Shown: one piece after another, positions 1 through 12,700 of the stretch
How the letters are laid out: every line of letters begins with the position of its first letter
How positions within the stretch are numbered: the first letter of the stretch is position 1
Origin: Pegoplata infirma
Lineage: Eukaryota; Arthropoda; Insecta; Diptera; Anthomyiidae
Length of the DNA stretch: 64,000 bases
Direction: 5' to 3'
Assembly (NCBI GenBank): GCA_963921195.1
Contig: OY992540.1
Span: 172,641,896-172,705,895 of the forward strand
Translations under genes and position numbers: made by a program
Notes under the pieces: model-generated
What the model saw: only the letters and a program-made list of their open reading frames with translations
Told to the model about the DNA's origin: nothing
Databases searched by the model: none

Positions 1-532
1 CCTATGTGCAAGATTTTTTCAAATGTTGGTACCTATGCCATTGTGGTCCTATGTTGCATATATACACGCCCACGAAGTCTTTTCGAGATTTTTTAAAACT
101 GCACATAGGACTTCTTGAAGGCCAGCCAACGATATGTTTTTATCAAAATTTTCTAAGTTTCAAAAAAAGTCCCGTTTACAAAAATGTTTAACATTTTTCT
201 TTGTGCTTTGGAGTAAAAAATCATTATCAACGCTTTTAGGAATTTTGGCTTTTTTTTCAAAATTTTTAAGTTCCGAAAAATGGTGGGTACAACTGTGAAG
301 TCTTCTGTGATGTGTTCCTAAGGGACACATTTCCTTACAAAAATGATAAGTATTTTAATATGAAATGTGTCGACTTTGTGGTGTTCGTCGTTTAGGTCCG
401 GGTGATACTTAGGTCACGTGACCTATCACGTTTCCTGCAGGGAATACTCAATACTAAACATGGCCCAATACAACCGTACCATCCAAATAAGACTTTCAAT
501 AAATATATTAATATTCTTCTATCTGTTTTCAG
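1..532 (+). other. Partial TFIIIC intron at the left edge
   Basis: Non-coding sequence upstream of the first exon in the window. It ends in a pyrimidine-rich tract and an AG at 531-532. Short reading frames here lack conserved features. I see no repeat structure I can name. Confidence 0.6.
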
Positions 533-755
533 ATGGCGATTTTCACAACGAAAAACATATGTTTGTTGATATGCCAGTACGTGAAGAATTTTATCGCTGC
601 GTGGCTCGTTATGGAAGTCGTGGTTGTACTCAGACTGAAATATATCGACAAATGACGATCCATAATTTATCCTTAAGGCAAATAGTTAAACAAATGGTGA
701 CAGATGGGTTAATAAAATCATATTTTGTGGACGCTGGTCGGCAGAGAGTAAATAT
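533..755 (+). CDS. GTF3C1: TFIIIC220 exon: extended winged helix
   Basis: The acceptor is TTTTCAG at 526-532 and the donor is GTAAGT at 756. The exon opens with the last two bases of a codon and ends with two bases that join G1806 to make Met. The peptide from FHNEKHMFVDMP to AGRQRVN contains a helix-turn-helix-like segment (YGSRGCTQTEIYRQM, then LSLRQIVKQMVTDGLI). This matches the extended winged-helix domain known in TFIIIC220 and yeast tau138. Confidence 0.82.
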
Positions 756-3700
756 GTAAGTTTCTCATTTCTATGATTTTATTTTTTTATTCTCTCCAAA
801 CTAAAGTTTTTGAACTTTAGTAATACCATTTTATTGATTATTTTAATGATTCTTTAAATCCACGCCCACAAAATGGGCGGTTCGAAAAAACGACATTTTC
901 TAGTTACTTAGGTCTACGTGCAGGACTTTGAACTCATTATGGCATAAACTGTTTTCATTTGATTATAAAAATAAAATGTTGGAGCTCGAGGCATGGATTT
1001 TACTTTAATTAAAATTCTTCTTTATTAGTTTTCAATATTTCGCTACTCTTCAATTATCATCCTCAGGGAGTAGAATGGATTTTAAATAAAAACACAAAAT
1101 TCTAAAAATTAACATTGTTTATAATTCGTTATCATAAACTATTTATGATGACGAGCTATAAACAACGTAAATTTTTAAAATTTTGTGTCTTTATTTAAAA
1201 TCCATTATACTCCCAGAGGATGCTACTGGAGGAGTATCGAAATATTAGAAATTAATAAAAAAGAAATTTAATTAAAGGAGAATCCAGGCCTCGAGCTCAA
1301 ACATTTTATTCTTGTAATTAATTTGGAAAGGTCGAATAAAAAACAACTATAAGTTTTTATCTGTTTAACAAAAAATGCAAAAAATTTCGTTTTTTAGGGG
1401 TTGGTTTAGTTCTCCAAGGGGGAACTTTTCTCCCTGGTCCAATTTTTGTCCATTTCCGAACTTAACCAGCCTATGACCGTAGCACATATTTGTGCCAAAC
1501 TTAAGGAGTCTAGCTCTTTAATTTTAGTCTTCATCGTCCTTTCCACAGGCGACCATATATGGGTCCCCGACCGATATTTTTTAGTTGCGTTACACACTTT
1601 GTCATTAGTGAGTATACCCCCATACTGTAGTTGGATGGTATAAAAATGTTAAAGAAAAAATATGGAATTTTTGTACCGAAGGAACAAGTTAACAATAAAT
1701 AAAATACTGCTATTATTTTTTCACACCACTTTTAGACTAATAATTTTAAGAGTATTTTAAATATAAATTTCCTTAACTAACTTTTATCATCAAAACTCTT
1801 TAAAGGTATGTTGCTGTGGAACACGCTGATTCTGTTAAGAAAAAGGAAAAAGATTCTTTAGATGTTCTTCAGAATCTACAATGTGCTGAAGAACCTAATA
1901 TTCCCCAAACTGAGGTTAACGTAGTAGATATCGCACAAATATCGGCGCGAATTAAACCGTACGAATATAAAAATCACAGAAAAAATATACGCCAAAATCT
2001 CAGTCAACGGCTGCTGGCACGCAAAGAATTCGCAGTTAAAATTATTGACGAACGTTGCATTATCTCTGTATTACTGTTACGCAAACTTCTATTGGACCAC
2101 GAAAAGGCAAAAGGTCTTAAAGATGAAGTTTGTCAAAAGTCTATTAAGCGAATGCTTTACAACATGAGCCAAAATAACATTGTTCGTGTATATGAAATCG
2201 TATTGCAGTTTGAAGAACACATTCGCATTTATCGCTATGTTACACATCCCAAAATTGACATAAATCATTTTACTTTGAAAAATGAAATTTCAAAATTAAA
2301 AAATAGCTTTTTCCTCATTCTGGAAGAGAAGCGCTTAAGAAATGTGGAATCCACTTCTGTACAGAGCCGCTTAAAAATTAAGCCCTCAAAGAAACTAAAG
2401 AGTGCCGAGTTCAAGTCCTATAATAAAATACCAACAAAAGCACACAAGCCACCAAAGTTTTTAATATCACGATACATGCACGAGTTTCTATTCTATATTG
2501 TAGTCGAGTTAAACGAATCTCAAACGCCTTTCGAAGTCACCAAAGATATTCTCCAGCATTGGCAAGTAACTGAGCCCTCTTTACGAGCGGCCGAATACTT
2601 CGATGAATTGCAACCTGAATACGTGAACATTAAAGCTTTTACAAACTATTTAAGCTGGCGAACATTTATACCACCATTACCCAGGTATTCTGATAAACCT
2701 GCTGGATGGGTGTATTTTTTAGATGCCGTAGATCGCATGCCTCTGTCCATTTTCAATAAAATTTTTCGTATAGACAAGGGTGCCGATGAAATGCTAACAA
2801 GTTTTTTAAATCATCCAATACGTCAACATTATCTTATGCGCCAATTACCCTCTGAATTACAATATAAAATAGGTCGACTTCAATTGCAGCGAGTCTATAT
2901 ATCAGTTTTAAAACTTCTTAATCATATGGGTTTAGTACAGGTAAGTCAAAAATAAATCTACCCTGTTGGAAGGGTTACTGGTCCTTGATAGGTCACGTGA
3001 CATATAACGTGCTATCACAAACTTCACAACTTTCATAGTAAAACACCTGTCGCTTTTGTGAGGAAATGTCTCAACCGGATACATCACTTGTGACATGTCA
3101 CTGGACCTGTCCCTTAGGATCATCATTCGGGCCGGTTTAAAAGTGACATGTCACAGAACACATAATGTTTGTTTTTCGGGACTTGAACAATTTTTTAATT
3201 TTGTTTTTCTAAAAGCTTTTTTAATAGATTTTTTACTTCAAAACTTGAATTTTTTTCGAAATATATACATAAAGGGTGTCCGTTAGGTTGGAGCCAGTTT
3301 TCCTTTTTATCGAGTTTTAAAATCGCCGGGGTCGAAATAGTTGCCTTTTAGGAAAAATATGAACTCACAAAAATATTGGACCTGTGGGGCAATGTCTTTG
3401 GATTCCTTTTTTTGACTTAAAAATCAAAAAGTTCCGAACAAATAAAAAAAATGATTTTTTTGTTGCTTAAAATATTAGTTAATATCACTAGTTTACAACG
3501 AAAATGCGTAATAACTCATATTGAATATAAAAAAAATAGTAAACTCCAAAATTTGATTGAAAAAAATTTTCACTGATTTTTTATAGCAATTTTTTTAGCG
3601 TTTTTTGGAATATTTTCACTATTTTCCTTATATGTATCTTAAGTTATATACCTCCGAACTACTCGCGATAAAACCAAAATAAAGTTAATTAAATTTGCAT

Positions 3701-6700
3701 TAAATTATACACATCATTATCCCATCAGCTCATTTGTTTACGCGCGATAGACAAGAGTTTTATAAAAATAAGTTTTTGGTTAAAAAAAACTAATTTTTAA
3801 TTTTTTTTAGATAGAAATCTTTGCAAGTTAACAAGTTTTTTCAATTTCTCTTGAAACCCTGGACCCTTACAAAAATAACAAAGTGGGTTTCATAAAAATC
3901 TATGGACAAACACCAAAGTTACAAAGAATTTTTTATAAACTACGCATTTTTTTTTAATTTTTCTTTTTGTTTTAAATAAAACAAAAAAAACTTTTTTAAA
4001 TACCTTAGTATTTTTTAGTGTGTTTTTTTAATAATTAGTCATAACTTCGGTGATAATTCATAGATTTTCATCAAACCGACTTTGTTATCTTTGTTTAGGT
4101 TCAGGCTTATAAAAAAAAAACAGAAAAAGAATTAATTTGTTGTAATTTCTAGTTTTCCTGACCATACAAATTTTCCTACTCAAATAACGCATTATTGTCA
4201 TATCTACGCTAAGTCCGTATTATCTACTGTGCTTATTGGAAAATAATGTTCATCATCATCATCATCTTTTGGTGTTACAGCCCGGGGTGGGCCTTAACCT
4301 TATTCACATTTCGTTTCCATTCGGATTTATTATTAGCCGAGTTCTTCCAGTTGTTAATGCCGATTTTTCGGCAGTCATCTTCAACACCATTTAGCCATCT
4401 TGACCTTGGTTTACCTCTTGCTCTAGTCCTGTGTGGCATAGCGTTAAGGATTCTTTTTTGGGCTCTATCATCTGGCATTCTTGCTACATGGCCTGCCCAC
4501 TGCAACCTCTGGGCCTTAATAAGCTTAACTACATTTGATCCTTCTAGTATGAGGTCAATTTCATGGTTACTTCGCATTATGTAACTGCCGTCCTCCCCTC
4601 TTTTGGGCCCATAGATTTTCCTTATCATTTTTCGTTCGAATATTCTCAACTTTTCTTCATCTGTTGAAGTCATTGCCCATGTTTCACAGCTGTATGTAAG
4701 AACTGGCAGTACCACAGTTTTGTAAAGCCTGATCTTTACAGCACGGGAGATTGCTTTCGATTTAAATAATTTGAGGTGCGCATAAAAAGATTTTTGGGCG
4801 GCTTGGATGCGGTCATTTATTGATAAATGCATATCATTGTTGCTGTTGATTAGAGTGCCGAGGTATTTAAAGCTCTTAACCCTTTCGAAGGTATAGTCAT
4901 TTAACTTTATCGCATGTTGTGTATTTATTTCTTGATTTCGCGACATAAATATATATTTCGTCTTACTCTCATTTATTATCAGGCCCAGCTTTCTAGTTTC
5001 AGCTTCCAAGATAGTAAAATTTTCTTCTAAATCGCGCATACTTTGTGATATTAACGCTACACTCAGAAAATTATTGCAGTTACTACATGACGGTCGTTTG
5101 TGTAGTAAGTAGTAGCTGTTGTTTTTAACTACAATTTCGGTCGTTTTTGTATGAAAAAATCTCAAACAACTTTTTTTGTAGTAGTTTCAAAAAATAACTA
5201 CAAAAAATATACTACACTGTAGCAATAGTTGATTTATGTAGTTGTTTTTAGTTTTTTTTCTAAAACTCGTTTTTTTCTAGAAATTTTTATTGCAAACGAA
5301 TGTGTCGAGCGAGTTGGTCGTGCGGGATGCGGAAGGAATTATTTTTATACCAAATAAATAATATCAAAATAAATTAAATTACAATTTATTAAATTTAATT
5401 ATAACAAAAAATATGTTTTTGGAAAAATATTCTTGAGCGAAAGAAAATAAGTGGATAAATGAGATAACAAGTGTGTATAATATAGCGCTCACATAAGCGT
5501 GCGTAAAAACCAATCGGAAAAAAACAAAATAAAATGTGTGCAGTGTTTTGTTTTCTTATGAGCGCGCCATCTTTCTTTTCTTTGTATACACAACAGAGCA
5601 GGTACATACTTTTTTGAAACATTTCAAATTAATTCTTTTTTTTTATAAATCAATTTTGCCAAAGCATTTCGTTTTTTTTTATTCCAGACAAATTTTGATC
5701 AGTAGCGGTGAAAATTTGAAATGAACTATTAAAAAAACAAAGGTAAATACAATCAATTTATTTTGTTTAACATTTTATTAATATAATTTTTTTCTTCTAT
5801 AATTCCAGATAAATACATCAAAAAATTGTCATCATGTCGAAATTCTATACAACCAACTGAAATGTATTGCTTTTTAAATAAATAAATATCAATCATTTAA
5901 ACGTTTAAGAAATTTTTTAAATAAAATTTCAGGCAATTGTAGAAAAAACAACTGTATTAAACAGTTTTGTAGTAGTTTTTACTACATTTTGTAGTTGAAA
6001 ATCAATAGTTAAAAACAACAACATGTTCAGTTGTTTTTACCGTTTATGTAGTGGACGCCTTTTCAACGACAAAATGTAGTCAAAACTGTCTTTTGTAGTA
6101 GATTTTACCGACATACTTTTTTGAGTGTATATCGTCTGCATAGGCACACATTATTGATGATCTTGAGAATATGTGTCCTCCTCTATCTAAGATTGATATT
6201 GCCTGGTTAAGGGTTAGATTAAATATTGTTGTTGAGAGCGCATCTCACTGCCTAACCCCTGACGTTATCTCGAACTCCGATGAAAGGTTATTTTGTATCG
6301 CTACCTTGCATGTTGTATTTTTAAGTGTAAGCGCAACCATTTTTGTTAATTTTTGGGGAATTCCCATACTTAAAAACATTGGTTCAAGAAGTTTTCGATT
6401 TATTGAATCGAACGCTTTTTTAAAGTCTATCATAAGTATATATAGATCACGTTGATATTCATAGCCTTTCTCCATTGTGTGTCTGAGTAGGAATATTTGG
6501 TCAGTTGTGGATCGATTAGGCCTGAACCCGCACTGGTATTCCCCTAAAATAGTCTCCGATACTTCTGTGAGTCTGTTGTTGATGATGTTTGAAAGGATTT
6601 TGTATGGGGTGTTCAGCAAAGTAATTCCTCTATAATTCTCGCATTTCAGTTTATTTCCTTTTTTATGTATTGGGATTATAATGCCTCGTTGCCAATCGTC

Positions 6701-9700
6701 TGGGAGCGTTTCGGTGTTCCATATTGTAGTTATCAAACTATGCATCTGCTTCATAAATTCGGTACCTGCATTCTTAAATAGTTCTACAACTAGACCATCA
6801 TCTCCAGGTGCTTTATTATTTTTTATTTGCGATATCGCTTTTTCGACTTCTTGCATTGTAGGTGATACATCATATGTTGAGGTCTGTTCGTACATTATGT
6901 TTGATTCAGTAGCTGGGTCACTACTTTGTTCAGGGATGTTCAACAATCCACTAAAATACTCTTCCCATCTTTTTAGTATTTTGTTATTTTCACTTAGAAC
7001 GTTTCCATCTTTATCTTGGCAGTTATTAAGTCTTGGCTGGAACCCATCTTTAATATTTTTAATTGATAAAAAGCTTTCGAATTGCCGGAGTCAAAATCGT
7101 CACATATTTTTTCAATTTTTCTTTTTTGGGCATCTTTTTTCTTCCTCTTGATAAGCCTTTTAGCCTGCGCTCTAAACAATTTGTAGTTACTGGCGTTTTG
7201 ATGTGTATTTTGTGCAAGATATTTTGTTCTTGCTTCCATTTTCATTTTTACGGCTATTTCACAATCATTGTCGAACCATTCATCATTTCGTTTCCTTTTT
7301 ACATAGCCAATTGTGTCTGTTGCCGTTTCGTTCATAGTTGTATTTAATCGTTTCCATAATTCGTTAGCATCTGTGTTGTCATCGTTTACTGTATCTATTA
7401 TCTTGTTGTTTATTGTTTGCTGAAAAATTTGTTTTATATGTACATCTTTAAGTTTATCCACATCCCATTTCTGTTTCCTTTGGCCTTTTTCTTTCATTAC
7501 GTTAGAAAGTTTGTGTCGGAAAACAATTCTGACCATATAATGGTCACTTCCACAATAAGCACCTCTACATGTGCGGACGTCAATAACTGATGATAGTCTT
7601 CTTTTGTTGACTAAGACGTGGTCAATTTGGTTTACATTTTCAAATCTTGGGTGTTTCCATGTACCTTTGTGTATTGACTTATGTGGGAAATGTGTACTTG
7701 CTATATATAGCGAGTAATTTGCAGCTACTTGACAGAGTCTAAGGCCATTTTCCGTTGTTTCACTGTGCAAGGAGTGGATGCCTGCAACATCTTTGACAAA
7801 TTGTTCCTTTCCGATTTTCGCATTGAAATCACCTAGCATTAAAATTGTATCATATTTTGGTGTTTTGTCAATTAGAGACTCCAAAAGTAGGTAAAACTTT
7901 TCCTTCTCCTCTTCTTCGGAATTTTCAGTGGGTGCATATGCGCATATGATAGTGATATTGTTGAACCTTCCTTTTAGCCTTAATGAGCATAGCCTTTCAT
8001 CAATTGGAATAAATCCCAATACTGAATTTCTGATATCCTTCGAGATCATAAACCCGGTACCGGCCTGTCCGCTCTTTTCTAAAGTACCACTATAAAAAAC
8101 GGTATAATCCGGTTTATCAATTCTACCAGCTGCATTCCATCGTATTTCTTGTAGCGCAAGGACTTGTAGTTTAAATTTTCTCATTTCGATTGCTATTTCC
8201 TGCATTTTTCCAGCTTGTAGCATTGTCCTTACGTTCCAACTTCCAAATTTCCAATCGTGTTTCCTAAAATCATTGTTCCTTTTTCGTAGCCTGGTTCCGT
8301 CGCCTATTAATCGATCCATATGTTTTTCCTGTGAACTTTCCGAAATCAGTTGAGTTTAAGACGAACCGGTGATTGGCCGTTAGCGTCCGATTCTGGTATC
8401 GGGATTGCCGAATAAAGCCTCCAGACATGCTTTGTGAAAATAATGTTATAAGGAAATAATATAATACATATAAGGAATATAATCAAAAAACCTCCAAAAA
8501 ACGCTAAAAAAATTTTGAAAATTATGAAACTGTGTAATTAAAAATATACATCTTTTCAATACTGTAATTAATATTGATCCTAAAAAGCAACTTTTCCGAC
8601 CCCGGAGATTCAAAAAAAAAGGAAAATTTTCCCCACCCTACTGTCCATTCGTACTGATTTTTGATCTACAATTTCAAACCAAAAAATATATTTTTTTTGT
8701 CATTTAGCCAAGAAAAGTTGTCAGCAAAACCGTATTACATTGGCTGCCACACTTGAAAGTTGTTAGAAAATAAGTTAGACACTCGCTGTTTAGTCATTTT
8801 GAATAAAATCGTTATTTAATAAAAAAAACATTTATTATATTATTTTATTTAATACAGGTTACTGATCGTTTAAACTCTAAGGAGCCCTTAATGATGTGGG
8901 TTTACTTGAATCGTCGGGCACGAGTTTTAGACACAACCAACTCTGAGGCCGGCTATATTCATATTAATTCCGAGCGTGAATACACTCCAGTGACTTTCGA
9001 TTTATGTAGCTTTGATGACATTCATCATTACTGGACAACTCTGCAACGTATTTGTGTGTATACCAAACTAGGATTTCGTAGCAGAAGTAGCAAAGTTGGA
9101 AGAAATAAGAGAATTAAAGAACTATCTTTTCTTAAGTCTGTTGATTTTGATGAAGCACCACTTTATGACACTGGCTATCAACCAGGAGACAGTTTGGGTG
9201 CTGCCGGACTGTCGACTAACTTATTTGCTCACACCTTCCGCAACTGGTCTTGGTCGATACAGAGCGGCAATAAAGTGCCTGTGAAAAATATGCGAATTGG
9301 ACGTACAACGGGATCTGGTATTCGCAATACAAACAAAGTCGTGCGCGTAGTATCGCGTAAATCCCGCCAACAAGTGGTGTCGACCTTTAAACGCATGACG
9401 ACACAAGTGTCTGTATCTAGTAGTAAGCGAGTAAAAAAAACAGCACCACGTGATGCCATTGATCGCGATGCTTTAAAAAATATGCGTACATTACGTGTAA
9501 CATGGTGCAAGGCCGAAGATGAAATATTAATGGTAGGCAGGGCTACTTCGGCTTATGTCGCAGCACCAATACCCGCTCTATGTCTCCTAACTATTGGCAA
9601 AGCATGTCGGGATGTCATACGTCATAGCTTGGGTATTTACAACAAAACCACCCAGGCCTGTGTGAGACGTCTTCAATTTATTGTACGTCAAAAGCGTCAC

Positions 9701-12700
9701 ATACCACAGGTTCCCTCTTGGCTGCACATGCTACAGACTGATGAGTACGTACAACGACACTATGGAGATCACTTTTTGCAAAAATTGAAAAAAACCTATC
9801 CCGTTCGTTCGGAATTCTGTGATGCATTAGCGGTACACTATTCGCTTATCATGTGCTACCTATATAAACTCATTCACAATGCAGTCGATGCCCCAGCAAA
9901 GTCTCGTTTTATTCTGCCCGACTCTATGCAAGAGTTTAAAAAACGTTTTCTTGAACGTATGCCGCCAAAGGAAAATGAAGATATTATTGTTTATAAAAAT
10001 CCCGTCACAAATTTTGATCTCCAGACCATAATAGTGGTTAATGTTCTTCACTCTAGTTTGAGTGCCACGCGCGATAAAACACTGTATAACTTACAGGCCT
10101 TTGAAATTTACAAAAACTATTCAGAGGAAGTCTTACAAGCCGCATTTTCCAGAGCACGAACTGATGGTTTGGCTGTAGGCTTAAAACGCAAAAACATTAA
10201 TATGTTGCCCAATCAGTTGGCTGGTCCGGCATATATACTGTCGTCTAAATACAGATTAAAATTATTATTTCTCCGAATTCCCTATGGAGTTTATGATGCC
10301 GTCCATGCATATTTAGAAAATGCAGTTAATCACTTTTTCAATCCCGAACCTGATACCGCAATGACAAGTTGCAGTAAAGGTCTTATGGAATTAAAATCGC
10401 CAACATTGGGTCAGATGTTTGTTATTGGGGAGGGATTATCACGCAACATGTGGGATGTAAATGTTAAATTACCCATTAATATACTGACAGTTGATGCCGA
10501 ACAGAGTCAACCTGGCGGATCGTCTATGGATCGTATATTAGATCATTACCAAAGTATATTTGATAATGCTCCACAACAAGAATACACGAAAATCATAGAA
10601 AACGAGCTGAATGAAAAACTGGTAAGTAGAGTAACGTTAAATAATGCTAATTTTTTATTAAAGCATTTATCAATGCCAATGAAGTATTTAATAACACCGT
10701 CCGACAAAAATGAAAAAAAGTCGTTGAACACGAACTGGATAATATACGTTTGAAACTAGAGACTAGATGTAGTAAAACTTCATTTACAGTTTTTCATTTC
10801 GTGATCCTGTTTTCTTTTAAAAGGACTTAAAAGTTTTAGAGGATTAAATTTTACAAAAAATATTTTTTTTTAATATTTGTTCTAGGATGCCACTATTGAT
10901 AGCAAATGAAAGGGGAGGATCTCACCTAATTTCCCTATTTTATTATTTTAACATATCAGGAAAAAAGAGGCAAGTTACGTCTATTCAAAAATGTGCCCTT
11001 TAATCATACTTGGGACCTGGCATTACTTTTGTATGAAAAAACAATGACAATGCCTGCTATCTCATTGTCATTTTATATGAAAAAAACTAATGCCTCAATG
11101 GCATTAAAAATGTTCAACAAAATATTTTGATAAAGTTTTCAAATGACTTTATTCACATACTTTTATCCTGATATGGCAAAATATAAAAATGGAAGAATTA
11201 GGGAAGATCATCCTCTTTAATATGCCGTCATCGGTGTCAAAATGTATCCCTTAAAACTTTGAAGTCCTTTTAAAAGGAAACAGGATCACGAAATGAAAAA
11301 AATGTAAATGCAGTTTTACTCCATTTGATCTTTACTTTTAGACGTACATCATCCGGTTCATGTTTAATATTGGCTGTCGGACGGTGTAACACAGTGATAC
11401 AAAATCGAACTTTTTTAATCGGAATGGGAGGAAACCAAAAGCAAATGAAAGTATACATTTTTCATAACAAAACCCTCAAAGCGTTTTTTTAGTTCGAACT
11501 AATCAGCGCTGATAGCGCTAGATTATTTTTATACGAATTTAAAGTTGGTGATTTTAAAGCATTTAAAGTTTTTGATCAAAGTTTATGGGCCCCTGGTGGT
11601 GCCCTTATTGGACATGTGGAGTCCGGCGTCCAAACTTTAAGTTTAAAATTACGTTAGCTATAACCGGTATGAATTTCGGTGCAATCAATTCCTAAAAAAA
11701 TGTGTAAGCGAGAGTGCGAGAGTAGAGTTTGCATGACTCACGCGTGAGCGTAAGTGATAAGTGAGTGATTTCATTATTGTTTGCGTGAGCGTGACTGAGT
11801 GTAAGTCAAAACCCACTCACGCCTTTAAAAATGTTTTAGTAAAACATAAAATTATAAAAGTTTACTACTTAAGGAGTTAAGATGTGTCAAAAGCCATTTA
11901 AGACCTATGCTCCTTGTAAGAGTAAAAGGAATATAAAAGCCCTTTTGTCGAACCACTACTTTTTTTTAGAATTTCTTTACATTTCGCAAACGTTTCACCT
12001 TTTGCTATAACAAAAACATGGTACCTGTCGGAACTTTTGTCGATTTTTTTTTATTTTGTTCCACAAAATTCATATTTTATACAAATTATTTAAAAAAATC
12101 TAAAAATAATTAAAAATATTGAAAAAAAAAATATCGGGATCCCAAAAATCCCTGGATTGAAAATCAGAAATCCCGAAATTCGGGATTTGCCTTATCCCGA
12201 AAATTCCGGGATTTCCGGGATCGGGATACCCCGATTGGAAGCCCTAATTAAAATCCTCATTATTAAAAAAATCCACTGTGCATCGTTGCGTATGATTGTT
12301 GTTTGAAGGCAATTACAAAATTAATCATACGCCTAAAACAGTTTTCAAGCAAATGCTATTATAATTATAATAAAAGTTCACCAACTTCAAATGCGTGTAA
12401 AAAAATCTGGAGCTGAACTAAAAAAGCCTTGAGGGTTTTGTTATCTAATATGTCGACTTTTATTTGCTTTTGGTTTCATCCCATTCCGATTTTTGTTGTT
12501 GCACTGTGTAATTAGTAAAAGTAATGCTTTCAATTCCTTAAACGGTCATTCCCATTGATTTAAACATCAATACAATGTTTCTCCTAATTTTTAAAGATGT
12601 AAAAATTTTCTCTTTTTGCATCAAATTCTATATAATCATATACGATGTACCCATACAATAATATATATGACGTTTACTCGGGAAGATTGTTTTAGATAAT

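Larger units (their letters stand above)
4251..8435 (-). mobile_element. Full-length RTE-like LINE with 12-bp target duplication
   Basis: A non-LTR retrotransposon on the minus strand: endonuclease then reverse transcriptase, ending in an (ATG)n-type tail at 4251-4262. GAAAATAATGTT flanks both ends (4239-4250 and 8436-8447). Removing the nested MITE leaves about 3.1 kb, the usual RTE length. The endonuclease start (GSWNVRTM) resembles BovB/RTE elements. It is dead as it stands: a one-base frameshift near 7075, TGA at 6247-6245 and the MITE insertion. Confidence 0.85.
3282..8641. mobile_element. Inverted-repeat element P (copy 1), host of the LINE
   Basis: The ends are inverted copies of a GTAGGGTGGAGCAAATTT-like terminus followed by a CGGGGTCGGAAAAGTTGC block about 55 bases in. 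Flanks share TGTCC (3277-3281 and 8642-8646), a possible 5-bp duplication. The same left end occurs at 14444. Apart from the nested LINE the element is A/T-rich non-coding DNA. The superfamily is unknown. Confidence 0.55.

Noticed and set aside
418..532. Extending the first TFIIIC exon upstream to 418
   Set aside because: The open frame upstream of 533 has no conserved residues and a good acceptor (TTTTCAG) precedes 533.
6171..7347. Several + strand frames of 90-156 codons across the LINE
   Set aside because: They are antisense shadows of the endonuclease and reverse transcriptase frames.
9221..10731. Minus-strand frames across the TFIIIC exon 8858-10621
   Set aside because: Shadows of a conserved exon; no motif.
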